NCBI GenBank assembly: GCA_009773205.1
Contig: WPAE01000001.1
Coordinates: 32,775 to 96,774 of the forward strand
Reading direction: 5' to 3'
DNA: 64,000 nucleotides
Source of the DNA: Ignavibacteria bacterium
GTDB taxonomy: Bacteria > Bacteroidota > Ignavibacteria > Ignavibacteriales > Melioribacteraceae
The notes under the pieces: generated by a model
What the model saw: only the letters and a program-made list of their open reading frames with translations
Told to the model about the DNA's origin: nothing
The model's database searches: none
In this document: positions 51,451-60,194 of the stretch, piece by piece
Numbering within the stretch: position 1 is the first letter of the stretch
How the letters are laid out: every line of letters starts with the position of its first letter
Position numbers and translations under genes: made by a program

Positions 51451-52506
51451 TTAAAGAAGTTGATTGTTCTTAGTCAAAAAATTAAGTGAATCACCATTTG
51501 AAAACAGTGCAACTTTTTGACCGGTCATTTCAATACGTTTAATGACACAATCGAAGCAATCATCGGCTAAATCATTAACACATGGTCTATCTTCATACAG
51601 CAAATAATCCTTTCTATATTGTGTTAAAGTAACATTGGGCATAACAACATTAGCTCCAGCGTTAATTCCTTTTTCACGTCCGAAAGGATTCAAAGCTTGC
51701 AATGCTGTTGTTGCAGCAATATTTATTTTTGGAAGAGAGATTCGAGTTGCAGCAATCATTTTGAGTGATAATTCAAGTAATTGTGAAGGTGAATTTGCGA
51801 TATCAACTGGCTGTCCAAATAAAGGAGTTTGAGAGTGTTCAAAAAAGGGACCCATACCAATCATATCAATATCCATATTCTTAAAGAAAAGTATGTCATT
51901 CACCAAATCATCAATTGTTTGGAAAGGAAGTCCTATCATTACACCGGTGCCTAGTTGGTAACCAATTTCTTTTAATGCCGAAAGACAATTAACGCGATTA
52001 CTATAACTGTGCTCAGTTGGATGAATTTTATTGTATAAGGATTCATTTGAAGTTTCTATGCGAAGTAAATAACGATGTGCGCCAGAATTAAACCAGCGTT
52101 TGTAAGTTTCAGTAGTTTGTTCTCCAAGAGAAAGAGTAATTCTTAACTGCCGAGATGTTAAGTAATTAATCTCCTCAATAATGTTTTCGATAAAAGCGAT
52201 AAAGTTTTCATCGTCTCTTTCACCGGACTGAAGAACGATTGAGCCAAAACCTTTTTCGAATGCAAACATAGCTGAAGTAATAATTTCATCTTTTGTCATT
52301 AAGTATCTATTAACTGAGCGGTTAGATTTTCTAATGCCGCAGTAAAAGCAATCTTTAGTGCAGATATTACTTAACTCAATTAAACCGCGCAGATAAACAT
52401 CATGACCAAGCGTAGTTTGTTTAACAGCTTTGGCTTCCTTAAATATCCTTTTGATTTCAGAAGAATCTACTTCCAGAAGGATATTTTTAATTTTGGTAGA
52501 ATTCAT
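51451..52506 (-). CDS. hydE: HydE-like radical SAM enzyme
   Basis: 351 aa. Radical SAM cluster Cys49, Cys53, Cys56 (CTKDCFYCG). It has HydE-type segments ELSNICTKDCFYCGIRKSN, IVLQSGE, LSLGEQT, TGVMIGLPFQT, PFFEHSQTPL and ALNPFGREKGINAGANVVMPN. HydE helps build the H-cluster of [FeFe] hydrogenase with HydF and HydG, none of which is here. It is 9 bp from the multicopper oxidase and 9 bp from the kinase, so it is in the metal operon. Another role (HydE/PylB relative) is possible. Confidence 0.8.
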   Translation of the reverse strand: MNSTKIKNILLEVDSSEIKRIFKEAKAVKQTTLGHDVYLRGLIELSNICTKDCFYCGIRKSNRSVNRYLMTKDEIITSAMFAFEKGFGSIVLQSGERDDENFIAFIENIIEEINYLTSRQLRITLSLGEQTTETYKRWFNSGAHRYLLRIETSNESLYNKIHPTEHSYSNRVNCLSALKEIGYQLGTGVMIGLPFQTIDDLVNDILFFKNMDIDMIGMGPFFEHSQTPLFGQPVDIANSPSQLLELSLKMIAATRISLPKINIAATTALQALNPFGREKGINAGANVVMPNVTLTQYRKDYLLYEDRPCVNDLADDCFDCVIKRIEMTGQKVALFSNGDSLNFLTKNNQLL

Positions 52507-52515
52507 TTTGGAATA

Positions 52516-53877
52516 TTATTTGGGATGATTTTTATAGGGTGAAGATGGAAATGAAAGTGTGAAGGATGAACCTTGCCCTTTTTCACTTAACACTGAAATT
52601 TTAGCATTATTTTTCTCACAATATTTTTTTACCAGGAATAAACCAAGACCGTTGCCGTCATATTTTCTGGTTGTGCTACTATCTTCTTGCGAAAATATGT
52701 TAAACATTTTGTGCGAATATGCTTCTGATATTCCAATTCCAGTATCTTTAATACTGATCTCAAATTCATTGTTCGTATTCTCATAAGCAGAAAATACTAC
52801 TTTGCCTTCTTCTGTGAATTTAATTGCATTATCTAAAAGATGCGTAAGAATTTGTTTTATTGAATATTCATCCGCATAAACTTTTTTATTAAAAGAAATG
52901 TTATGGGAAAGAGAAATTCCTTTTTCTTTTGCAATCGGCTCAAAGTCTTTGAGAATGCCGGGAAGTATATCGTTACTAATATCAATATTGTTGTATTCAT
53001 ATTTGGTCAGATCGGATATTTCAAGAGCGGTGTTTAGAATTAAATCAATAGTCCGGATTAGGCGGTTCAAACCATTTTTAACAGAATTAATATACCCATC
53101 AAGTTCTTTAGAAAGAGTTTCTCCATATTCCTCCTTAATAATATTAGTGAAACCAAATACCACATTAATTGGCGTTCTTATTTCATGAGAAACCATGCTA
53201 AGGAATTCACTTTTAATATTATCTGCCTCTTTTATTTTGTCATTTGCTATGAGCAGTTTTAATTCCGCTTCTTTTCTTTTTGTTATATCAGTAATTGTTA
53301 AAATTCTTCCGACATTTATGTTATTCTCATCATATATCTTTGAAGCCGATACAAGAGAATAGATATCGTTTCCTTTGTTAACTTTCCAAACAAGTTCTGA
53401 TTTTGAGTTGTTCTCGTTATTCTCTATAATTCTTACAAGATTTTCTGAATTAGTTTTGTCCAATAAACTTGCTAGATCGATATCAATTAACTCTTCTTTC
53501 TGCAAATTGATCATATCTGCAAAGCATTGATTGACATAAGTTATTTTACCTTCAATATTTTGCACAATCAAACCTTCGTTCATGCTATCAACCAGATCGC
53601 GGAATTTTCTTTCATTTGCTAAAAGTTGTAATTGTGTTTTTTCTCTAACACTTATTTGTTTTAACAGCGGCTTAAACACAAGGAAATAAAGCAATGGAAA
53701 TAAGAACGCAGTTAGAATTATCGAATCAATCAATAAGTCTGTCAAAGCCATTGGATAATGTGTATTGCCGGTTGTTGTCATCACAATAACGTGGGAAACA
53801 AATATCGAAATGCTGACCAGCAGAAGGATCAGAATTGGCGATATAGTGATATCTTTAATTACTCTTTCTTTTATCAC
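52516..53877 (-). CDS. PAS-domain sensor histidine kinase
   Basis: 453 aa. Two N-terminal transmembrane helices without a large periplasmic domain, then PAS (RDLVDSMNEGLIVQNIEGKI) and PAC, HisKA with VSHEIRTPINV, and HATPase with NAIKFTEEGKV, DTGIGIS and GNGLGLFLV. It probably senses a cytoplasmic or membrane signal. Its partner may be the regulator whose end lies at 63810-64000. It ends 9 bp before hydE. Confidence 0.85.
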   Translation of the reverse strand: MIKERVIKDITISPILILLLVSISIFVSHVIVMTTTGNTHYPMALTDLLIDSIILTAFLFPLLYFLVFKPLLKQISVREKTQLQLLANERKFRDLVDSMNEGLIVQNIEGKITYVNQCFADMINLQKEELIDIDLASLLDKTNSENLVRIIENNENNSKSELVWKVNKGNDIYSLVSASKIYDENNINVGRILTITDITKRKEAELKLLIANDKIKEADNIKSEFLSMVSHEIRTPINVVFGFTNIIKEEYGETLSKELDGYINSVKNGLNRLIRTIDLILNTALEISDLTKYEYNNIDISNDILPGILKDFEPIAKEKGISLSHNISFNKKVYADEYSIKQILTHLLDNAIKFTEEGKVVFSAYENTNNEFEISIKDTGIGISEAYSHKMFNIFSQEDSSTTRKYDGNGLGLFLVKKYCEKNNAKISVLSEKGQGSSFTLSFPSSPYKNHPK

Positions 53878-53895
53878 AGTATTCTCTAAAATTAA

Positions 53896-54309
53896 TTATA
53901 CAGCTTTACCACTAAACTTCTTCCCAGTTTTATCCAAGTTCTTAATGTATTTTTCCGGATTATCTTGAAACTTAGGAGGACAAACTTTGCAGCAAAAACC
54001 GTAAGCTTTTTCTTTATAAACTATCGGTTTTAATTTGGGGTTGACCGGACGACCAAGAACCGGACAAACAGTATTCCACGTTTTATAAGTTGGTTTAGTT
54101 TTATCAATCATATCAAGGTGAAGATTGGTCATGTATTCCCGAACTTCTTTGTCTTTCACATTTTTATATTGTTCAATTACAGAAGCTGTATCTTGTTTCA
54201 TAACAGCGTTGTGATCATGCTTTTTATGTTGCGCATAGACATTTAAGGCAAGTAAAGTTATGAGGATGATAGGTGTAAACAATAGTATAAATGATTTAGT
54301 GTTTTTCAT
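53896..54309 (-). CDS. Exported YHS-like/heavy-metal-binding protein
   Basis: 137 aa with signal peptide (FTPIILITLLALNVYAQ) and His-rich segment HKKHDHN. The C-terminal domain has NTVCPVLGRPVNPKLKPI, then YGFCCKVCPPKFQDNPEKYIKN, the YHS pattern of three to four cysteines used to bind metal. It is frequent in copper clusters. Periplasmic metal scavenging is inferred. Confidence 0.75.
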   Translation of the reverse strand: MKNTKSFILLFTPIILITLLALNVYAQHKKHDHNAVMKQDTASVIEQYKNVKDKEVREYMTNLHLDMIDKTKPTYKTWNTVCPVLGRPVNPKLKPIVYKEKAYGFCCKVCPPKFQDNPEKYIKNLDKTGKKFSGKAV

Positions 54310-54334
54310 TTGAGTCTCTTTTTATTAAAATACT

Positions 54335-54925
54335 TTAATGAGCAATTACACCGCCCAAGAAAGCAGCGGCAAGAATTAATATGAAAGCGATTAGTCCAAC
54401 AAGCCAAGAATATTTTTTTAGTTTATCAACAAACAGAAAGATAGTCCAGATAAAAAAGTTAATAATGAGAGCAAGCCCAATGTTCTGGTGTAATTCGACA
54501 ATCCATTCTTTTGCGGTTCCGATAAAAGGTTCAGATTGATTTTTTCCGGTAATAAATGCTACGATAGAAAAAAGAAACGCAACAAGAACTGAAATCAAAA
54601 TCGCTGAATCGAAATTCTTCCATTTGAAGTTTAGCAATGAAAGAAAAAAAGCAAACAGACCAAGTGCGATTGGAAAGTGAACCACTTTATTGTGCATGTG
54701 TTCAAATAATTGTTCTGATGGATTTAACCTCATCGGTTTTTCTTTTATCAATTCCGGTTCATTTTTTTGTTTATATATTTTTTTTGAAATACCGTTAATC
54801 GCAATAGTATCTTTACCGACTATTGTTAATGTATCTACCTTAACTGTTTTTTCTTTTTTGTGATCTTTGCCTCCGTGAGGAAATGCGACGGTGGCAAGTA
54901 ACAATAGACAAATAAATGTTTTCAT
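54335..54925 (-). CDS. DUF2231 membrane protein
   Basis: 196 aa. Signal-like N-terminus, His-rich FPHGGKDHKK, then four helices of the DUF2231 type: HNKVVHFPIALGLFAFFLSL, then WIVELHQNIGLALI, and a Gly-His end (LGGVIAH). Several conserved His residues suggest haem or metal. The role is unknown; members are common near copper and electron-transfer genes. Confidence 0.75.
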   Translation of the reverse strand: MKTFICLLLLATVAFPHGGKDHKKEKTVKVDTLTIVGKDTIAINGISKKIYKQKNEPELIKEKPMRLNPSEQLFEHMHNKVVHFPIALGLFAFFLSLLNFKWKNFDSAILISVLVAFLFSIVAFITGKNQSEPFIGTAKEWIVELHQNIGLALIINFFIWTIFLFVDKLKKYSWLVGLIAFILILAAAFLGGVIAH

Positions 54926-54956
54926 AACTGTTTCCTATTCTAGTTCAAAAAGCGAA

Positions 54957-55178
54957 CTAAGTATTACCGTTATTATTTTTGAGTTCATCTTCAATTTGAA
55001 TTGGAGGACATGAAACACTGCCATAAGAGCAGAAGACACAACAATCGCCTTTTTTAGGATTGAGTAAAGTTTTACAAAATGAGCAAGTATAAAAGTGTAA
55101 ACAAGCATCAATGGGCATAATTTCTTCTTTACTCTTTCCACACTCCGGACAAGTAATTATTGATTTTGCATGAATCAT
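54957..55178 (-). CDS. GDCCVxC-type zinc-binding protein B
   Basis: 73 aa, full GDCCVFCSYGSVSCPPIQ motif plus CPECG and CSFC. Paralog of 41425-41631, so each RND cluster has its own copy. The role is probably metal binding; unproven. Confidence 0.85.
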   Translation of the reverse strand: MIHAKSIITCPECGKSKEEIMPIDACLHFYTCSFCKTLLNPKKGDCCVFCSYGSVSCPPIQIEDELKNNNGNT

Positions 55179-55190
55179 TAGTATTCCTTT

Positions 55191-56006
55191 TTAGAGTTTA
55201 ATTCTTACACCAATGCTTGTTGTATAATCCGGCATAAGATCGCCCAATCCGGCAGAACCAATGAATGAAAGAATAAGATTCTCACTTATGCGATAATTTG
55301 CACCAAAGGATATTTGCTGTGGTGCATTATAGTCATCCAATATTTTTGTATAGCCGCTGTAATATAAGAGGAGCGAATATTCACCATAATTAAAAAACTT
55401 ACCAATGCCAATTCCATATGTAAAAGGATTTTTATAAGTAATTCCATCCGGATCGCCGATGTCAAGATAGCCAAGATCAACAACGCCGATAAAACTACCA
55501 AAACTTTTACGTGCAGAAATTGATCCGCCGTAATCCATTTGGCCGGTTCCAAAATTAAGCATTGATGAAGCGGTAGGTATTTTCACTTGAGCGTTTAGAT
55601 AAACTTCCAAATCATTCTCAAAGTCTGAGTAAATTTCATAATCAAAGTATCCGTATAAATCACCTATACCAAAATTCATATTATTCTGTGTAGTTGTAGA
55701 TGATGTGTTATTTGTCCCGGAAGGAACCATCATTCCATTGGGTTGGCTTACGCTATTTCCGTTATTATTTACAAATGGAATTGAGGCAGTAATTCCAAAA
55801 CCATCTCCTTGGTAACGAATGCTTCCATATACCGAAAATATTCGGGAATAGGAATCTGATAGAAATTGTCCTCCGCTTAACTGAACACTTGAGCTTAAAT
55901 ACCATCCGGTTTGAGAATAGATATTTGCAGTGAACAAAAGAGAGATAAAAAGGAAACCAGCAAAAGCCGGTTTCCTAAAATTCATTTTATGAATTATGCT
56001 TTTCAT
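55191..56006 (-). CDS. Outer-membrane transporter-like protein
   Basis: 271 aa with signal peptide (AGFLFISLLFTANIYSQ). The rest is beta-strand-rich with alternating aromatic and polar residues and ends in TTSIGVRIKL, a barrel-like C-terminus. It overlaps the Met-rich gene stop by 4 bp (ATGA). Probably an outer-membrane channel or sensor for metal. No firm family assigned. Confidence 0.65.
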   Translation of the reverse strand: MKSIIHKMNFRKPAFAGFLFISLLFTANIYSQTGWYLSSSVQLSGGQFLSDSYSRIFSVYGSIRYQGDGFGITASIPFVNNNGNSVSQPNGMMVPSGTNNTSSTTTQNNMNFGIGDLYGYFDYEIYSDFENDLEVYLNAQVKIPTASSMLNFGTGQMDYGGSISARKSFGSFIGVVDLGYLDIGDPDGITYKNPFTYGIGIGKFFNYGEYSLLLYYSGYTKILDDYNAPQQISFGANYRISENLILSFIGSAGLGDLMPDYTTSIGVRIKL

Positions 56007-56506
56007 TTACCATTACCTTTTTGTTGAATGCTTTCCATATTGTTCAGCATGCCTTTGTATTCCTTCATCATAGTTTTCATATTGTCCATCATACCATTCA
56101 TATGATCTTTCATCTCTTCACCGTTCATCATGTTTTTATCGCCCATCATTTTATTCATTTGATCAAGAAGACCTTGCATATCTTTGCCCATCTGGCTCAT
56201 GCCTTGCATCATATTCATCATTCCGTTATTCATGTTCATTTGTCCCATATCATGATTTTGCATCTGGTTATTCATCATGTTCATCATTTGATTACTTTTG
56301 TCCATCATTTGACCCATTTGAGTCATCATTCCTTGCATGTTTTGCATCATAGAGCCCATTTGATTCTGTTGATTTTGCATCATTGTATTGCCGGTATTTC
56401 CACCGCCATGATGCTGATCGTGCTGGGCGGAAATAATTCCCGTGAACATTATTAACATTGCCGCGCTTAATAAAAAGCGCATTCGATTTGAGTTTATTAC
56501 TTTCAT
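56003..56506 (-). CDS. Methionine-rich periplasmic copper-binding protein
   Basis: 167 aa from the ATG at 56506 (TAGGAGA ribosome site). Signal peptide followed by HDQHHGGG, then a stretch with dozens of Met residues in MxxM and MxxMM patterns with Asn/Gln, such as MMTQMGQMMDKSNQMMNMM. Met clusters bind Cu(I) or Ag(I), so it fits a periplasmic copper sink. The His-rich frame on the other strand is an artefact of ATG codons reading as CAT. Confidence 0.7.
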   Translation of the reverse strand: MKVINSNRMRFLLSAAMLIMFTGIISAQHDQHHGGGNTGNTMMQNQQNQMGSMMQNMQGMMTQMGQMMDKSNQMMNMMNNQMQNHDMGQMNMNNGMMNMMQGMSQMGKDMQGLLDQMNKMMGDKNMMNGEEMKDHMNGMMDNMKTMMKEYKGMLNNMESIQQKGNGK

Positions 56507-56587
56507 TGTGGTTCTCCTATATTTTATTATTAATTGCACCATTATTAGAAAATGGTGAGTAGTAAAAATGCTCAACCATTTACTCCA

Positions 56588-57004
56588 TTATAATTTTGAA
56601 ACATTTTTTAAGCCGCCATACTTTGCATTTATTGTTTTTACTATTTCTTCTTCTTGAGTTTTCTTCGTTACCAATTCTCTAATCAAATTTCTTTCAGTAA
56701 CAGCATACTTGCATTTGCAAATTGTGAGAGTTTCACCGCTGCAATCTCCGCATGTGCAGATAAATTTAGAAGATATTCTTATTACATCGCTTTCTACTTC
56801 CGGTGTTGATTTTGTCTCACGTGTCTTTTGAACAATGGGATCGTGATTGTGCGGGATGAATTCTTCAGCGATTCCAAATACCAAAATCAGACCGAATAGC
56901 AATGAAAGAGCAATCCAAAATGTTTTCATCTGAAGAATAATCCAGATTGGACTTTTCCCTCTTAATGAATCATTATTCTTATTCATGCTCGAAATCTTTT
57001 TCAT
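56588..57004 (-). CDS. CcmH-like Cys-rich membrane-anchored protein B
   Basis: 138 aa, one transmembrane helix (FWIALSLLFGLILVFGIA), then HNHD and CTCGDCSGETLTICKCKYA followed by TERNLIRELVTK and EEEIVKTINAKYGGL. It has the same layout as 47963-48427 and the CcmH/NrfF pattern. It sits between the heavy-metal-binding protein and the Met-rich gene. A role in thiol or metal handling is inferred. Confidence 0.6.
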   Translation of the reverse strand: MKKISSMNKNNDSLRGKSPIWIILQMKTFWIALSLLFGLILVFGIAEEFIPHNHDPIVQKTRETKSTPEVESDVIRISSKFICTCGDCSGETLTICKCKYAVTERNLIRELVTKKTQEEEIVKTINAKYGGLKNVSKL

Positions 57005-57040
57005 AACTTGCTCGTAAATAAATTTATCGAGAATTGTTAA

Positions 57041-57427
57041 TTACTTTTTCTTGAAAGGAACTGGTTTCTCTTTCACTTTTAATCCGGCATCTTTTAAATT
57101 TTGCCTTGCTCTTTCAAGAGTAACTTCGCTCAATGGCATTTTGCAAATCGGGCATCTTCCAGGACTATCGGATATTACATTCCAATCCATCTGATCTTGA
57201 AAAATTTTTCCATCTTTGTTTTTATCAATTGCTTTAAGATCGATTACTCCTTTGCGGATGATACTTGAATCCGCAACTTCATCCATCTTCACTTCTTTCA
57301 TGTCATGCTTATGTTTCGGTTGTTCCGTTGGTTTTGCTTCTTGTGCTTTTATTATATTCCCAAACATTAAAAGAAGAGATAAGCATCCCAGGAACAAATA
57401 TTTAATTTTTGACAGATAATTTTTCAT
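57041..57427 (-). CDS. Exported heavy-metal-binding domain protein
   Basis: 128 aa, signal peptide (LGCLSLLLMFGNIIKAQ), a His/Lys-rich part (KHKHDMKE), an EF-hand-like DKNKDGKIFQDQ, then a zinc-ribbon-like GRCPICKMPLSEV that matches the heavy-metal-binding domain used by CusB-type adaptors. It ends with a Lys-rich tail. It may deliver metal to the efflux pump. Confidence 0.75.
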   Translation of the reverse strand: MKNYLSKIKYLFLGCLSLLLMFGNIIKAQEAKPTEQPKHKHDMKEVKMDEVADSSIIRKGVIDLKAIDKNKDGKIFQDQMDWNVISDSPGRCPICKMPLSEVTLERARQNLKDAGLKVKEKPVPFKKK

Positions 57428-57470
57428 TGCAGTTCTCCTTTTAGATTATGATTATTGTTTAAGACCATTA

Positions 57471-58745
57471 TTACATTTTCATTCCTTCCATACCATCGGA
57501 AGTTTTCTTTTGTTGGGTTGGAGCCGAACCGCCGTGTTGATGACCGGTTGGCATTCCGGTTTTTAGCTGGCTTTCAGAATCAATTAAGAATCCGCCGGTT
57601 GCAGCAATTTCATCACCTTCATTTAAACCGGAGAGGATTTGATATTTGTCTCCGAAGCGATTACCGATTTGAACAGTGCGGGCTTCAAACATTCCATCGC
57701 CGGCTTTTGCCCAAACAACAGTTCTTTTACCAGCAATGATAACCGCATCAGCAGGGACGAGTAAACCTTGACCGCCAGCACTGTTGAAGATTGTTTCTCC
57801 ATACATTTGTGGTTTAAGTTTACCTCCAAGGCTGGCAAATTCACTTCTCACTTTTACAGTTCTTGTTTGAGAATTTATAACAGGATAAATGAAAGTAACT
57901 CTGCCGTTAAATTCTTCACCGGGATAAGCGCGAAGATGAAGCTTAACTGGACTTCCGACTTTCACATTAGATAAATTATTTTCATACACTTCGGCAATAT
58001 TCCAAAGAGTTGAAAGTTCAGCCATATCATAAATTGCTGTTCCTTCATTTACATATACACCTTCTTGAACTTTCTTCTCAATTACTGTTCCGCTGAATGG
58101 GGAGAAGTAAGTGAGTGTAAGATTTATTTCCTTTGTCTTCTCAAGCGTTTGAATTTGATCTTGCGTTAATCCAAATATTTCCAATTTTTTCTTTGCTGCT
58201 TTTTGCAAAGAACTATTTTGAGAATTATTAAGGGCAATTAAATATTCATTCTGTGCTTGAACCAAATCCGGACTGTAGATTTCAAACAAGGGCTGACCTT
58301 TCTTAACATAGTCACCGGTTTTGTCAACCAACAGTTTTTCTATTCTCCCATTAAACCTTGCGGAAATTGTTTTACTGTTGTTTTCAACAAAGTCTAAAAA
58401 ACTGTATGCTGTAACTTGTTCTTGAAGATTTTCTTTCTTTACGTATACAGTTGATACGTTTGCGAGAACTTGTTTCTTACCGCTAAGTGTAACCATGTTT
58501 GCCATATCTTTATCGTTTACAGCTTCCGGTGTTTCATCGGCAACTTTTTTAATGAGATCCATTCCGCAAATTGGGCAAGAGCCAGGTTTATCCATGTGAA
58601 CTTGCGGGTGCATTGTGCATGTCCAATAACCATCTTTTTTTACTAATTCATGTTCATGTTTTCCGCTTTCTTCCGATTTTGAGCAACCGGAAACAATAAG
58701 AGCAATTGCAATAAGCGGAATGAATAGATATCTAACGATTTTCAT
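57471..58745 (-). CDS. cusB: RND periplasmic adaptor 2 with N-terminal heavy-metal domain
   Basis: 424 aa from ATG 58745 (AGAGGAACAAAA before it). Lipobox LIVSGCSKS, then a heavy-metal-binding domain WTCTMHPQVHMDKPGSCPIC with GMDL. Then the CusB-type adaptor core (RFNGRIEKLLVDKTGDYVKK, SPDLVQAQNEYLIAL) and C-terminal MP domain. The fused domain with TMHP and GMDL is diagnostic for Cu/Ag adaptors. It ends with a His/Met-rich tail. Confidence 0.88.
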   Translation of the reverse strand: MKIVRYLFIPLIAIALIVSGCSKSEESGKHEHELVKKDGYWTCTMHPQVHMDKPGSCPICGMDLIKKVADETPEAVNDKDMANMVTLSGKKQVLANVSTVYVKKENLQEQVTAYSFLDFVENNSKTISARFNGRIEKLLVDKTGDYVKKGQPLFEIYSPDLVQAQNEYLIALNNSQNSSLQKAAKKKLEIFGLTQDQIQTLEKTKEINLTLTYFSPFSGTVIEKKVQEGVYVNEGTAIYDMAELSTLWNIAEVYENNLSNVKVGSPVKLHLRAYPGEEFNGRVTFIYPVINSQTRTVKVRSEFASLGGKLKPQMYGETIFNSAGGQGLLVPADAVIIAGKRTVVWAKAGDGMFEARTVQIGNRFGDKYQILSGLNEGDEIAATGGFLIDSESQLKTGMPTGHQHGGSAPTQQKKTSDGMEGMKM

Positions 58746-58789
58746 TTTTGTTCCTCTATTTATGCTTATAATATTTTTCATAATATCAC

Positions 58790-60109
58790 CTAAAACTTTT
58801 TAAGGTTTATTCCGACCATCATTTCAATCTCTGCAAGAGACATTTGTGTATCGGCTTTGGACATATAATAATTCATTTGCTGCATTAATAACATCCGGTA
58901 TGAATCAATTACAGTTGTAACACCGGTTCTGCTATTCTGATAAGCAGATAATTGTGATTCAGTAGCTTTAGTATAAAGCGGAATAACTTTTTCGTTGTAG
59001 AGTTTTGTAAGATCAAGGGCGGTGTTATATTTAACAAGAGCTGCTTTTAACTGGGAAGTCATCTCGCGCTGCATATCATTTTTTTCATATTCAATACTGC
59101 TTATACCGGCGTATAATTCTTGTTCCTTCGCCTTGTATTTATTTATTGACCAGGGGGCAAATGGAAGATTAATTGAGAACATAAGGGAATACATTGTTTC
59201 CGTTTTAGGGTCGAGCATTGACAGATCACTTTTAGAAGTCAAGATCATTCCTTGAGGCATTCTCATAAACATTCCTTGAACCATAAGATCTGGAATAAGC
59301 TCGCGGTTGTTTGCATCAATCATTGCTTTATTCATCTCAATCATGTTACCCATTTTTTTCAGAGAAGGATTTGAATAACCAAGAGCTTCTTCTAATTTTG
59401 ATTGGGAAGATGAAAGTTGATCTGAAGAAAAATCCGAGACAGCATAAACTTCTTTAGAATCAAGATTTCTTCCGAGAAGTTTATTGAGTTTATAAGTATC
59501 TGCTTCTTTTTGTTTTTCTAAAATCAAAAGCTGAGTTTCGTTTGATGCAATTTCGCTTTGAAGCGTAAGAACATCCGCTTGATTTATTTTGTTTGTGTAG
59601 TATGATGACTCAACAGATTTGATTACATCATTTATGAGATTAATATTTTTCTTCTGAACTTCGATCTTTCTATCAATCAGCCAAAGTGTGTAGTAAGACA
59701 TTTTAACAGCAGCCGTAAGATTGACTTTATAAGATTCATAATTGTTTCCCTCTACCAACGTATTCTTACGCTCAACTTCTGCCATTGCGTTTAGTTTTCC
59801 GCCAAGAGGAAACATTTGGGAAAGAGCAATATTGTTAGAATTGGATTGATTAAGAATATCAATTGAGTTCGTAGGCACTTGAGAGAATTCAACCGATAGA
59901 TTTGGAGCCGGCAAAGTATTGATTGATTCAGTTCTTTTTTCCGATGCTGTAATTTTATATTGCAATGATTTTAACTGCGGGTTATTTTTTACTGCTTCGG
60001 CTACTAAAGAATCGACCGACTGTGCGTTCAGATTATTCAGTTGAAAGACGAAAAGACTAACCGCAAAGAACGCAAAGTAAACCGCAGAGTTACGCAAAGA
60101 CTTTTTCAT
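58790..60109 (-). CDS. TolC-family outer-membrane efflux protein 2
   Basis: 439 aa from the ATG at 60109; an open frame reaches 60193 but that part is repeat sequence. The signal peptide (SLRNSAVYFAFFAVSLFVF) is coded by a TTTGCGTAACTCTGCGG-type dispersed repeat. Then the TolC core with coiled helices (VAEAVKNNPQLKSLQYKITA). It matches CusC-type ducts of RND set 2. Confidence 0.85.
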   Translation of the reverse strand: MKKSLRNSAVYFAFFAVSLFVFQLNNLNAQSVDSLVAEAVKNNPQLKSLQYKITASEKRTESINTLPAPNLSVEFSQVPTNSIDILNQSNSNNIALSQMFPLGGKLNAMAEVERKNTLVEGNNYESYKVNLTAAVKMSYYTLWLIDRKIEVQKKNINLINDVIKSVESSYYTNKINQADVLTLQSEIASNETQLLILEKQKEADTYKLNKLLGRNLDSKEVYAVSDFSSDQLSSSQSKLEEALGYSNPSLKKMGNMIEMNKAMIDANNRELIPDLMVQGMFMRMPQGMILTSKSDLSMLDPKTETMYSLMFSINLPFAPWSINKYKAKEQELYAGISSIEYEKNDMQREMTSQLKAALVKYNTALDLTKLYNEKVIPLYTKATESQLSAYQNSRTGVTTVIDSYRMLLMQQMNYYMSKADTQMSLAEIEMMVGINLKKF

Positions 60110-60193
60110 ATTGTAATTCTCAATTTTCAATCCGCCACGGCGGACAAGTTCTAAATTTTCTCCCGCGATGCGGGATTTCGTTACACTCAACAT
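60061..60193 (-). repeat. Stacked dispersed repeats at the TolC 2 start
   Basis: Three units: TTTGCGT...CTGCGG...TTTGCGTTC (60061-60105, coding the signal peptide), TCCGCCACGGCGGACAAGTT (60129-60148), and TCCCGCGATGCGGGA with AACGAAA ... TTGAGT (60160-60193). The last recurs at the TolC 1 start (35772-35805). Confidence 0.7.
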
Positions 60194-60194
60194 T

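Noticed and set aside
56021-56455. Plus-strand open frame very rich in His (HHxxHH patterns)
   Set aside because: It is the antisense of the Met-rich gene: ATG read backwards becomes CAT (His). There is no ribosome site, and the minus-strand gene has a signal peptide and operon context.
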